The translations under genes and the position numbers were made by a program. 64,000 nucleotides of DNA, from the NCBI GenBank assembly GCA_905220665.1, contig CAJNAR010000146.1, positions 62,001 through 126,000 of the forward strand, read 5' to 3'. Below the pieces are notes generated by a model, which did not search any database, was not told where the DNA came from, and was given only the letters and a program-made list of their open reading frames with translations. This document shows, piece after piece, positions 1 to 11,500 of the stretch (the first letter of the stretch is position 1; every line of letters starts with the position of its first letter). Origin of the DNA: Albugo candida. Lineage: Eukaryota > Oomycota > Peronosporomycetes > Albuginales > Albuginaceae.

Positions 1-468
1 ATCGTTCTAGGAGCTGGAAGTCGCGATTCCGAATCACAGAGGTCGGAAAAATGATGGATCTCAGACAGTTTGGTTATCTCGTAACGGATGCGAATGGTTG
101 AGATACGGGAGCAACGCAACGATTCATTTCTACACCACAATGGAGAAATAGTGAAAATGACGGGGAAGGAAAAGCAAAAGACCGTGAAAGTCAACGGTTC
201 ATGAAAGTATCACGCTTCTCGACGTGCAATTTGCGAATGAATTACAGTGTGATATCTTATTATACGGGAATTTGGAGGCGAAAGGATGCCAAACCAAGTA
301 TCTTGAAGATGGATCAAGAGTAGTATAACGTATATCTGACAAGACAACCATCTTTCACATAAAGAAAAAAAAGGAAGTACTTACTATGGAAACGGAAAGT
401 TGAAGAGGCTCAAAGTGGTACGGAAATCCTGGCTTAAATAGAATCGGTCAAAGAACCCAAAGTACAGA
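1..468 (+). mobile_element. Degenerate Copia element, segment 1 (protease region)
   Basis: Translation of about 150-440 on the plus strand, with several frame changes, gives stretches typical of the region between Copia protease and the GAG-pre-integrase domain, such as ILLYGNLEAKGCQTKY and IFHIKKKKEVLTMET. Stops and frameshifts show it is dead. Its continuation is found after the SINE (729-770) and after the LINE (7845-8568), where the frame picks up the pre-integrase motif. The first 150 bases are too decayed to assign. The family call is inference from motif resemblance. Confidence 0.5.
449..468. repeat. SINE target-site duplication, left copy
   Basis: The 20-bp string CAAAGAACCCAAAGTACAGA is identical to 709-728. 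The base before it differs (T here, A at 708), which fixes the left limit of the repeat. Confidence 0.9.
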
Positions 469-708
469 GGGTCCGTGACCAGCTCAGTCGGTCAAGCACT
501 TGAGCGCACGGACCCCCTGCCGGAGGTTGTTAGTTCGATCCCCGGCAGTGTGGGCAGCGGTTTGAGCCCACCCAAGCAATAAGCTTGGAAAATATCTGCC
601 TCCCTAGGTTTGTAGTCAGACTTAAGTGATATTCACACGGTCAGGGGCTCATGACAGGATAAGTAAGGTAGTTAAAGAACCAGATTAACAGTGTAATGAA
701 GTCCTTGA
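469..708 (+). mobile_element. tRNA-derived SINE, copy 1, with intact target-site duplication
   Basis: This 240-bp insert starts with a tRNA-like head. A box-A-like CCAGCTCAGTCGG lies at 479-491 and a box-B-like GTTCGATCC at 533-541, the two internal RNA polymerase III promoter elements. A non-tRNA body follows. It is bounded by a perfect 20-bp direct repeat (449-468 and 709-728), the hallmark of target-primed insertion. A second copy lies inverted at 27,335-27,490 and matches through the head and the first part of the body. There is no poly-A tail. In this copy only, GGGTCCGTG at 469-477 can pair with CACGGACCC at 507-515. Confidence 0.85.
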
Positions 709-728
709 CAAAGAACCCAAAGTACAGA
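709..728. repeat. SINE target-site duplication, right copy
   Basis: Identical 20-mer to 449-468. Removing the SINE plus one copy joins the two parts of the host Copia remnant. Confidence 0.9.
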
Positions 729-770
729 TCGGAAGCCTGTATCATGTTCATCATCTCTGTGGTCATCTCA
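729..770 (+). mobile_element. Degenerate Copia element, segment 2
   Basis: These 42 bases lie between the SINE and the LINE. When the LINE and one target duplication are removed, they read on into 7845 in one frame, giving SLYHVHHLCGHLNYDTIERI across the junction. That resembles the Copia GAG-pre-integrase consensus (H...LGHLNYDTI). The frame continuity across a 7-kb insertion supports both boundary calls. Confidence 0.65.
754..770. repeat. LINE copy 1 target-site duplication, left copy
   Basis: The 17-bp string TCTCTGTGGTCATCTCA is repeated exactly at 7828-7844, flanking the minus-strand LINE at its 3' side. Confidence 0.85.
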
Positions 771-1070
771 GTTGAAGGTGTCTATATTACTAGAGTTAGA
801 TTAACTGACTTCTTTAGTTGCCTAGGCTATCTTAAATAACATATATACATATGAAAAACGTTTCGTGAAATACCTGTGAGAGATGATAAGATGTCTTCTC
901 GTTGATAAGCTCGTATGGCAGTAGCATCAGCACCCTTGATACGAGACTGTGTCCAGCCTGTAAATGCTGTAAAGCTGTAAAGTTGTAAAGTTGTAAAAAT
1001 GGTCCAAAAGTACCGTGGTTTGCAAATTGGTGTGCGCCACACTACGGTGAGCATAACCAGCCAACTAGGA

Positions 1071-4000
1071 CTAGGATCTGAGTTGCACTAGCATTTCCAC
1101 TCGTCTGTGCCGTACCCGCAGTAATGATCTTCGGCTTCTGAAAAATACACCAAATGATCCTTGCTTTACGAGTTGATCCAGCACCTTTGCAAACCGACTG
1201 CGTTCCTCTTGGTCGTAACACTGTCGTCGAAAGTACCGAACGTGCGCACTAAACGTGGTGTAAATGACGGAAAGTGCTGGAACTGTCGGAGTTGCTGATC
1301 GCTGATCGAACAAACGACGATTCCGATCTGTTCATATGAAGTGCAGTGTCACCACTTGCAATGCAAGCCATAAATCTGAGATAATGTCGAAATAGTCTTT
1401 CCAATCCGACCGTAGTGTTGGTACGATTGCACATGCAATATGCGTCCAACGTGGTCGAGAGGAGAAAAACTGATCCCAACTAGGGAGTAACTCCCTCCAT
1501 AATTGTGCCGTGTGATCGCACTCTAAAAAGAGATGTTGATCGGATTCCACTTCCCCACACGAAGGCTGCGTGCACAATATGATGTCGGGCTGAATATCCT
1601 TCAGGAACCAGAAACGAGATCGAACTGACAGCATTCGGAAGGCTAGACGAAACTGTAAATCCTCGAAAATTGGTAATAGACGTTTTCGAAGATGCCGTGA
1701 TGTAGCCATAAAAGTTTGAACTCGTTCTGAATCCAGTGCGTCCGATCTCTCCCGTGATGACCAATGTGTCGACATCGGATGACTCTTGGTTGGTTCGGGA
1801 GGTTTCCAGACGATTCGTGAGGGTTGTGAGCGTGGAATAGATGGAAAATAATGTTGTCTTTTTTCCTTGCTTTTTACTCCCACATAAAATGATCTGCCAC
1901 TTGTGGTTGGTGTAATCCAAGTGATGAGACCAATCGTCGAGGGGATACGCTGGAGAATTTGATTGACTTCCTTGTAAAGTCGACTCAGCAACTTTTCGTC
2001 AGACATATCCGATGTGTTCAGCTCTTCGTCGTTGTAATACATGTCGACAAAAGCTTCCTTCGTTGGCCATGTGTCGCTTTCTCGAAAAAAGTCTTGCAGA
2101 CTGCGAATCTCGAAAAGTGTAGCAAACGTTTTTCGGAATGTGCGATGTGGTCTGTCCACCATACCAAGATTGTATTAAACGTTTTGCGTACTCGGATTAC
2201 AAGTAGCAGCTTCGTAATGTAACGTTTGGTCGCAGTGAAACCATATCGGTTGTTCCGTGTAGTACTGACGGCGTTGTAAAACGTTAAAATCTGATATTGA
2301 ATGCTCCAATCCATCTGATGCCACATTTTAAATGCGTTTTTCCACCATGACGGTATGCTCTCCCATTGAACCATTTTCCCATGTCGATTTAGTGCGATGG
2401 TGAATATATCCATCGGCTTGTGTGGTCCAAAGGAAGGTTGGATAAGTTGTAATAATTCCGTCGAAGCAGCTGTCCAATTCACGGGAATACTTGTTGACGC
2501 ATCGGATGCGAACTGCTGAAGGAATTAGATACGTTGTAGCTTTAATCGTCCCACCAAAAAAGGAAGTTGTAGTCCACCATCTTGTCGGCGAAGAAATAAA
2601 AATTCTTTGCCGATCAGGTGACATGTCTTGAATCTTTTTTGTGTTTCCGACCAAGCACAAATCGATTTAACATCGATTGCCACCGTCGAATAGTCACTGC
2701 TGGTATGTCTACGTGCATTGTATAATGCCACAGACGTGATAAAATCATCGTCTGCACAACCAGTAGTCGACCACGAACAGTTCTTGCTCGTCGAAACCAT
2801 ACAGCAAACCCATCGTAAAAACGCTGGTCGAGAGTTGAAATAACCATCAAATGAGCTGGTTTCTGGCCGAACGGAATACCCAAATACTTGATCGAATCTT
2901 CCGGACCCATTATGATCAGATTGAGAATACGGGGACATGGCTTGGTCCGATTCAACGAGAGCAAAGATGATTTACTCAAGTTGAGTTTCGCACCCGATCA
3001 TCGCAATAGACTTGGACGAGTTCGAGTGGCGTCAAAACACCATTTGGTGTCTCTGAAAGCAATGTCGAATCGTCCGCAAAAAATAATCTAGTTGCGACAA
3101 TCGTGCCATTAATCCAAACGCCATGCTCTTCATGTTGGCGAAGTAAATTTCCCAAAGGTTCGATCGTCATCAGAAAAGTAATGCTGAGAGAGGATCACCT
3201 TGTTTGACTCCACGTTGTGGTGCATTAGACGGTGTGATATTTACATCACTCGTCAACTGCGCCTTTGTGCTTTTGTACAAAAGACGAACCCAGTCGATGA
3301 AACTTTTTCCAACGCCCATTTTTTCCAGAATGCGAAACATGTACGTCCAATTGACTCGATCATAAGCTTTATCAAAGTCTGTAAAAGTCGCATATGCTTC
3401 CTCCCCACGATGAGTGACCAAGTCTTGGATGTCGGTGAGATGTCGAATATGGTGATGCATCGACCTTCCTCGCACAAATGCTTTTTGATCTTGATGGATC
3501 AATTTTGGCAAAAAAAGTTGCAGTCGATACGCCAACACTTTTGAAAGTACTTTCACATCGACGCAAAGCAGTGCGATCGTTTGATAGTTGCCAGGATCAC
3601 CTCGTGATCCTTACTTGTATAAAAATATTATTGCCGAGTGACGTTGTGATCGAAGTAACATTTCTCTTTCCAGCTGATATTCGAACACGATCTTCAGACA
3701 CTCGCCAAACGTTTCCGGATCAAGCTGATAAAATGCAGCTGGTAGTCCATCCATACCTGGAGAAGAACTACTCCGCATGTGCTTGATCGCTTCCGCCATC
3801 TTGGTCGTACTTAAGGGAGTTGAGAGACGGTCTTGCTCTGCTAAGGCAAGGGAAACTTGAATCGAATCGAGTAACTTTTTTTGCTTTCTTTCACTTGGAA
3901 CATTTGAGTCGGTCTCTGAACTATAAAGAGAGCCCATGACACCACCTCAATGATCTCTGAATTGGTCAATAATCTCCCTCGGGCTCGATGTCACGGTACC

Positions 4001-5257
4001 ACATTTTTTTGTAACATTTTCGATCGGCACGCGACGACAAGAACTATCCGGAGGGCGAAAAAATGCTTGGAAGAGTTCTCCACATGCTTCACGTGATGGT
4101 CGAAACTTTCATCTTGGTTGTATTTCGCATTGTTTTCGACTGAAATTCTAAATTGTTGGAGACTCGATTCGTAAAAATACCGTGACTCATTGTTGTCTTC
4201 GATGCGATATCGAGCTGCTGCGACTTCCAAAACACGCTGACTAGACTCAACATCACGTCGTCTATCTTTCGCAACCTTTTTTCAATGCTCTGAAGCTGTT
4301 TCTTGATTTTCGTCTTCCAACTTTCCCACATCTTACCGGGATTCGAAGTTGTCCGTAACTGTTCGAGCACCAAAATCGCTTCCAATTCGACAACTTTAGG
4401 ATATTCAAATAGTCGTAATGAACATTTCCAATATCCTCGACCCGGAGATTGAGTTGGATTTGCAAAAGTTACTTTTTGTGCCAGATGATCTCCGGCCTGT
4501 CGTGGACGAAAATACTCACAGGTTTTGTATGCCATATTAAATAGCTCTTCCGATATGCAAATATAATTAAGTCGATTCTTGCGCGGTAATGGTCCTGTAA
4601 ATATTTTTTAGTAGGATGTTGAATTCGCCAAGCGTCTACCACACCCAACTGTGAAAGCCATTCCAAACACGCTAATCGACTTGGTTCGTGTCGAATTGTT
4701 CCACTCTAAGCATCGATAGCTGGATCGAGTGGTGTGTTGAAATCACCAAATACGATATGTGTTGCGGTCGATTCGAAAGTGTTTGAAAGCAATAACTCAT
4801 AAAAACTCACTCTTTCCTCGGCATAGATCGGTGAATATAAATTGTGAGTATACACCGGTGCGTCGTGAATGATAAGACCCAAAACCAAATGACGATTTCG
4901 AATGCTTTGTTTGGTGAGTTCTCCAGCTGTTGAGTAACCGGGATAGTCTGAACGAAGGATTGTCATGACGCCGCCACTGCGGTTTTCAGTCGGATGGAGA
5001 AAAGCACTGTTGTGGTCATTGACAAACATTTTGTGCTGCATTTTTGAGAATAATAAAAAGTGAAATAAGCCCAGTTGGTTGTGATCGTGAAACTTGGTTT
5101 CTTGAACACAACAAATGGAGTGTTGTGATAGGATGCGGTCGATAAAAAGATGACCATTTTTATGAATTCCATTAACATTCACCGTGAGTGCTGAGATATT
5201 GTTCCACGTTGGAATAATCGAGGAGCCCTTAGCATTCACGCTGAAGTGGACCGGCAA
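1071..5257 (-). pseudogene. LINE ORF2: endonuclease, reverse transcriptase, C-terminal zinc region (broken)
   Basis: Reading down the minus strand, 5257-4706 is the N-terminal half of an exonuclease-endonuclease-phosphatase domain (VNVNGIHKNG, VQETKF, VFGDFNTPLD). 4666-4469 carries its end (RARIDLI). 3937-3611 has SSSSPGMDGLPAAFY, the reverse transcriptase entry motif. 3556-3170 has the palm with TFTDFDKAYDRVNW and GVKQGDPLSALLF. 3170-2976 has the catalytic FADDSTLL, a variant of YADD. 2979-2614 has the thumb (YLGIPFG). 2162-1332 has a zf-RVT-like C-HLFLECDHTAQLW motif. The pieces lie in different frames, so at least five frameshifts separate them. Copy 2 carries the same domains in the same order. 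Confidence 0.85.
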
Positions 5258-5629
5258 TCAGACTCAATTCACCATCTTCTTTTGGGAGATGAAGTGTTGC
5301 TTTCTCTTCTGGGAAAAAGCTGATATTGACTGAGAGCTCGCCGATATCGCCACATAGAAGTCCTTGCCATTTACCACCAAACCATTACGACCAACATTTT
5401 ATGCCCACATCGGAGCGTAACAACAAGATGAGCACATTGGGAGTAAACGACAATGGTGACCCGGAATCCAAATCACTGGTCTATCGGTGAGATAGTGGAT
5501 CCAGTGATCGTTTATGTAAAATGTCGGGGCAGTAGACATAAATAATAGTTCCAATAATGCGAGAGCTTTGGTCGCCCGAGTCAAACCGTGAACAGTGTCC
5601 GGCACTGACTTCCACCACGGCATCACTTT

Positions 5630-7734
5630 CTAGAACAATACAGTTCTCTTTGAGGAAACTTTTCCACCAACGTGGCGATTCCATCGCGTCGTAAACGTGA
5701 CATCTTCGCCGAGATTGTGCGCTTGAAAAACGCGATTGACTAGAAGTAGATGTGCTACTTCGTCCAACGCAGGATCATTCAACTCCATGCATGAAATAAG
5801 CACTCCATGCATAGTGATGGGATGATCTAATGCTGCCCGAATGTTTTGGTCCGGGTTAGTACGAAATTGTACCAGCCGACGCACATGAGGGATGCACGCA
5901 TCGGCTTGAACCAGCTTGTCCGGTCCAAGCTGGTGGAGTGCATTTTTGGAATCCATTTTCATGAGCTCTCCGATTTCACCAATTCGAGTTGGTCGCTCTG
6001 CTTTTTCCACTGTTGTATGACGCTTTTTATAAAAGTGTGCCTCCTCTTTCGAAGTGGCTATCTCGTTTGGCATCCGTGCTTTCACGGGAATAATTTGAAT
6101 GCGGTTGCCATGCGCCGGATTGGCAACCGCTTGGACTTCTTCGACTTCCACCTCCATAGTTGCGAGCACAGCAAAGTAATTGCTTGTCGCGAACGTCGGG
6201 AGCGCCCTAGGTGGTGCATTGGAGACCATTTTGTCGAACGGCTCAGTCCGATTACGCTTTCCTCGTGTCCATTCCAACTGCATGTATGTGTCACCATCCT
6301 TCTCCACCCGTGGATGGGAAGATGATTGACTTTTCAATTGGAGGATCGGGGGAGTAGGCTGAGATAAGTCTGGTGACCCTGGTGGTGAGATAGAGGGAGG
6401 AATGCTGAGCTCCAACGAATTTTGGTCGGAATTTTTGCGCTCCGGTCGCTTCGCCTCCAATTCTTGACTGGGAACTGGCTTCTCCACCTTTTTTGGGACC
6501 ACCGCGACTGCCGTTGGCGCGGTTGTTTGGTTTTGTTTTTCTTGTTGCGTTTTTGCTCTGTGTTGATTCTGAGGTTGAGTGTGAGTTGTGTTTGGTTTTT
6601 TGTTGTTGTTGTTCTTTTTGTTTTCGTTTGGTTGTTGCCATGTTCCCGAGGCTAATGCAGCACCCAAATCCAAGCAGTAAGGACCACGTTGACCAAAACG
6701 TGGTCGTTCCGTTGAAATAGGAGCATTCTTACCCCGTACTGGGTAGAGCTGCTTGTCGTAAGCGATTTGTTCAATCACTTTACCAACTCTAACCAGTTGT
6801 TGTGGACACGTCGAACAGCCAAAGTAGACTCTACAAGTCCACATCACCACTTCTTTAGTGGGAATCGTCTCGCGAAATGTGTCATACACCACTTGACAAC
6901 CGAGTTTGTGAAGAGCGCGGAGAGTGTTGTTCCGTTCTTCCTCCACGCCCACCCCGAAAACATCAAGGTAGTACTTTGTTTCAAGAGTATCAAACTCCCG
7001 AAAAAAGTACTTTTCCCCAAGGATACTCACCGGCTGACACTCCAACTGTTGGAAGGCATCCGCAGTGGTGACCATCACCCTGATGTTTCCCCCAGGCATT
7101 TTCGACACTTGAGCGATTGATCGGCTCTCCAGTAAACTTTCAAAGACCGGATTGCCGTGGTCTCGATTATGGAGGTCAAAATTTTTCCCATTTGGAGTAC
7201 GGGTCAAGGACTGGCCCGTCTCCAAGACCATTGGGAAGGTTGCTTTCCGGATTTGGAAAGGTCTTGCTGCTTCCAATTCGCAGACAAAACAGACCAATCC
7301 GGGTGCTCCCCATCAGCATATAGCTGCAGTATAGCCTCGATATCCGAGGCTTTCGGCTTTGGGAGCTCCACGCGAAATTTCGCCCGAGCTCTAGCCTGGT
7401 CCTTACGTAAGGACTCCTGCGACTTGATTATTTCTGCCAAAGTGGGACCTTTGGTGTCGTCCACACTTGCAGTTGCAATTGCCTTTGGGTCACTCTGTGA
7501 CGAGGCAACGACAGTACCGATTGTACCACCGGTACCACATCCGACACCGGTAGTACCGGCATTAGCCTGTACCATCACACTGGGGGTGGGGGTACTTTCC
7601 ACGTCGTCACATAGGGGTGATGACTCATCAACAATCATGCAATCACTCAAAACAGGGTGACTCATGAGGGTTGCCACGTCACTACAAGTGGACGCTAGCA
7701 CCCTTGTTTGTGTCGATATGTCGACTTGGACCAT
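5630..7734 (-). pseudogene. LINE ORF1, in two overlapping frames
   Basis: One open frame runs from 7734 to 7204 (176 codons) and another from 7297 to 5630 (555 codons). Both are present in LINE copy 2 in the same order. The long frame has a Gln/Asn/Lys-rich middle (around 6550-6650) and a Pro/Ser-rich stretch. No CCHC zinc knuckle or RRM is obvious to me, so the ORF1 type is unknown. A role in binding element RNA is inferred only from its position. The N-terminal part contains ELPKPKASDIEAILQLY, conserved in copy 2 near 9295-9345. Confidence 0.65.
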
Positions 7735-7827
7735 TGTTTTCGAGAGGAAAGAGTTAAAAAAAAATAATTTTTCGAGTTCTTTTTGTACTAAATTGGCGGG
7801 TTACATAGTAGCCGGCAAATTGAGAAG

Positions 7828-7844
7828 TCTCTGTGGTCATCTCA
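7828..7844. repeat. LINE copy 1 target-site duplication, right copy
   Basis: Exact 17-bp copy of 754-770. It is followed directly by Copia pre-integrase coding sequence. Confidence 0.85.
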
Positions 7845-8568
7845 ACTACGACACTATCGAGCGGATAGCTACGGTGCCGGACAGAGGAATCGAGATTGAT
7901 GCCCCGCCGGTGACCGAATGCATTACGCGGTAGGAGAGCATGAAAAAAAAGAACAAAAAGTCTCAAAAAGATACCTGTATGAATTCACCAAAAAAATGGA
8001 GCGAATTGGTGGCGTCACATGCGGTTATTCGAAGGGTCCAATTACGCCACAAGACTGAATTGGAAATCGATAGTTGGTCTGACCGAGACCAAAACTGAAG
8101 CAGCTAAAAAGTTTCAAGATTTTTTCGATAACTTTTAATTCTATCAAATACACTGATGGCGAAGAAGAGTACAGGAATGTCGACCTTTTCAAGCAGGAGT
8201 AAGAAGAATTAACGATGCCGAAAAATCAAGTCTTGAGTGGAAAACTGAATGAATGCATAGGACAGTCATGAAGCTGGCGTGGTCTGTGATATTTGGAAGC
8301 TCTATAGAGTTATTCTTTTGGGGAGATGCTGCGCGTATATCTCTAATACAAGCCCATCTACTTGGGGTCCACCCCATCTTCGTTAAGGGAATTCGCCCGT
8401 AGTACTTATATTTAGACAATGTTTGTCACTACCGTTTGGTGGTTATACACTACATTCTAATCACTAATATGTAACGCTATGAAGAGCCCTGTCCAACTCC
8501 TGCACAGTTATTTCTGTTGTAGTTGCCAGCGGTCTTGACACGTCCATAGCTTCGATAAGTAGATTGAT
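7845..8568 (+). mobile_element. Degenerate Copia element, segment 3 (pre-integrase and integrase)
   Basis: Plus-strand translation from the junction gives HLNYDTIERIATVPDRGI and then CIT, the GAG-pre-integrase domain. Later fragments such as ERIGGVTCGYSKGPITPQD and FGSSIELFFWGDAARISL match the Copia integrase core and its C-terminal side (canonical SFWGDAV). Several stops and frameshifts make it non-functional. It ends where LINE copy 2 begins. I could not find the rest of this Copia beyond the second LINE. Confidence 0.6.
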
Positions 8569-11500
8569 ACTTCTCAATTTGCCGGCTATTACGTAGCCCG
8601 CCAATTTAGTACAAAAAGCTCGAAAAACAACCTCTTTCACTGTTTCCTCTCCAGAGAATGGTCAACTCGACATATCGACACTGTTGAAAGTATTTGAATT
8701 GCACTTGTTGCAATAGAGGTAGAAGTAAAAGTATAATATATTTAGCATTAAACTTGTATGTCAACACTACAACATGCATGTGCAACGGCATTACAAATGA
8801 CATATCCCGTTTCACATGACGTCTTTCTGGTACTACGTGGTGACCGTCTCTCTTCGTCCCGTCTGTCACGTTGTCACCAAAAACAGCCGTTCAGGTGAGG
8901 TCGTACTTACCTGTGATGGGTCTTACAGTTGAATTGCAAGCACTTAATGATCTGTCAAAGCAGTATCGTCTAACAGACACAGCCCCGGATTCTTTAGTCT
9001 ACTTCTAGTGATGTGGCAACCTTTGTGAGTCACCCGGCCTTGAGTTACTGCATGATTGTTGATCAGTCATCACCCCTATGTGATGACATGGACAGATACC
9101 CTTACCACTATCGTGACGGTACAGGGGGTAAGGGTGGTATAGATGGTACATGTGGTGCTATCACTGCCTCGTGATAGGGTGAACCACAGGCAAGTGCAAG
9201 TGTGAACTACACCAAACGTCCCACTTTAACTGAACTTATCCAATCACAGGAATCGTTGCGTAAATACAAGGCTACAGCTCAAGCGAAATCTTGCCTAGAG
9301 CTCCCAAAGCCGAAATCTTCGGATATCGAGGCTATAATGCGACTATATGCAGACGGGGAGCACCCAGAGTGGTCTTTCTAGGCTGCAAAATTGGAAGCAG
9401 CAAGAACTTCCAAATCCGGAAAGCCATCTTCCCCATGGTCTTAGAGACGGGACAGTCATTGACCCGTACTCCTTGACCTCCGTAATTCAAAACCATGGCA
9501 AATCGGTCTGTAAAAGCTTACTGGAGTGCCGATCAATCGCTCAAGTGTCCAAAAAGCCTGGGTGAAACGTCAGGGTGATGGTCACCACGGAGGATGCCTG
9601 CCAACAGCTGGAGTACCAGGTAGTGACTATCCTTATGAAGAATTGTTTTTCCGAGAGTTCGATACTCTTGAAACAAAATACTACCTCGATGTCTTCGGAG
9701 TAGGCGTGGAGGAAGACCGAACCAACATCTTCACCTCTCTTTATAGACTGGGGTGTCAGGTGTACGATACCTTCCGCGAAATTGTTTCCACTAAACAAGT
9801 GGTGATATCGCCTTGGAGACTCTATTTTGTCTCTTCGACATGCCCCCCGCAGCTGGTTCGACTTGACAAAGGGATTGAACAAATCGCTTACGCAAACCGC
9901 TCTGCCCAGTAAGGAGAAAAATGCTCTCATTTCAACGGAATGAGCAGGTTTCGGTCAGCTTGGACCTTACTGCTTGGAGTTAAGATTCACATCAGGAGCT
10001 CCGGGAGCACACAGCAACCGTGCACAAACCATTACCAAACCCAAACAACAATCAGAAACAGTAACAAAGTCAAAAAAAGAAAAACAAAAAGAAACACGGC
10101 GACTAAGGCACTCGTGGTCACCTCAAAAAAGGTGGAGAAGATAGTTCCAAGTCAGGACTTGGAGATGAGTCAACCGGAAAGAAAACTCTCGGACCAAATT
10201 TCGTTGGAGTTCAACTCTACTCCGAATATCACACCACCGGGCACCCCGAAACTTATGAAACCACCCTCCCACTCCTCATACTTGAGGAAAAACTATCTCC
10301 ACCCGTATTATCGGAACCAGTGGATTGGGATGGGATTATCGACATGCAGTTGGCACATTCGTGCAGTAAACGCTACCGTCTGTACCCATTTCGCCACATG
10401 GATTGAAGGCACGCCATTGTGCTCTACCTGGTTTGCTGACCAAGAATTGTTTTTCTATTCTTGCGGAAATAAAGGTGAGGATAAAGGAAGTCGAAGCGGG
10501 TGGCAACCCGGAGCGTGAGCACGGTTCCAAATGATCCCCGTGAAAGCTCGGATGCCAGAAAAGGTAGACACTTCAAAAGGGGCTGCTCATTTTTTTTGGA
10601 AACGCCACACGAAAATTAACAATGTGGCACGGCCAATCCAGGTTGGCGAGTTCGGAGAGCTAATGGAAATTGATTTCAAAAATGCCATCCACACGGTCCG
10701 ACCAGACAAGCTTACCCCAAGCCGATGCATGTATCTCTCATGTACGCAGGCTGGTACAGTTCTGTACCAGCCCGGACAAAATCATCCGGACAGCGCTTGA
10801 TCATCCGAACTCAATGAGTGCTTTTCTACTTGCGTGTATGGAGTCAAATGATGTGCTTTGGATGGCGTGGCGCATCCTCTCATGATTCATAGCGTTTTTG
10901 ATTTTCATGACTCGAATCAAGATGTTATGTTTGCGACAAGATGGAGTTGACATGTTGGTGAGAAGGTTCCATCAAAGCGTGACGTCATGTTCAAGAAAAT
11001 AGCGTCGTAGTGGAATCAGCGCCCGAAGAAGCTCTCGATTTGACAAGAGCAACGAAACCTCTCGCCATGATGGAACTGTACTCTTGTGTACTGACCCCGC
11101 TATTTACACAAATGATTATTGGGTCCAATATTTCAGTGAAGCGGCAGTGATTTGGAGTCCGGACCATCATTGCAGATTATTTAAAGCCAACTTGCTACTA
11201 CCGTCGTCACGCTCGAAAGCAGGCAACAAGTATTGGTCCCAATAATTTGGAGAGAAATGAAGAGGGGTTCCTTTCAGTGATATCGACGATCTCTCCCTCT
11301 AACCTTCTTTTTACCAGCAAATTAGAAACGCTACAACTATCCATCCAAGACGATGAGGAAGAAGAAGAACGCTGTTCCCCTTCAGCGTAAATGCTAAGGG
11401 CTCATCGATTATTTTTTTATGTCAAAGTGGAACAATATTTCAACACTCATGGTGAATGTCAATGGAATTCATAAAAATCGTGCTCAAATATCAGCTGGAA

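Larger units (their letters stand above)
771..7827 (-). mobile_element. Full-length non-LTR retrotransposon (LINE), copy 1
   Basis: A 7.06-kb element on the minus strand. It has a 5' ORF1 (7734-5630), an ORF2 with endonuclease, reverse transcriptase and a C-terminal Cys/His region (about 5257-1071), and a 3' UTR to 771. Perfect 17-bp duplications flank it (754-770, 7828-7844). ORF2 is broken by many frameshifts, so this copy is not active. The 5' end coincides with the start of similarity to copy 2 (8569), so it looks complete rather than 5'-truncated. The EN-RT domain order is that of L1/Tad-type LINEs; the clade was not determined. Confidence 0.85.

Noticed and set aside
469..560. Functional tRNA gene
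   Set aside because: Boxes A and B are present but no consistent acceptor stem or anticodon arm could be folded, and the unit is embedded in a 240-bp element with target duplications.
5846..6655. Several plus-strand ORFs of 75-160 codons, some hydrophobic
   Set aside because: Complementary to LINE ORF1, whose Gln/Asn/Lys-rich codons produce Val/Phe/Leu-rich antisense frames.
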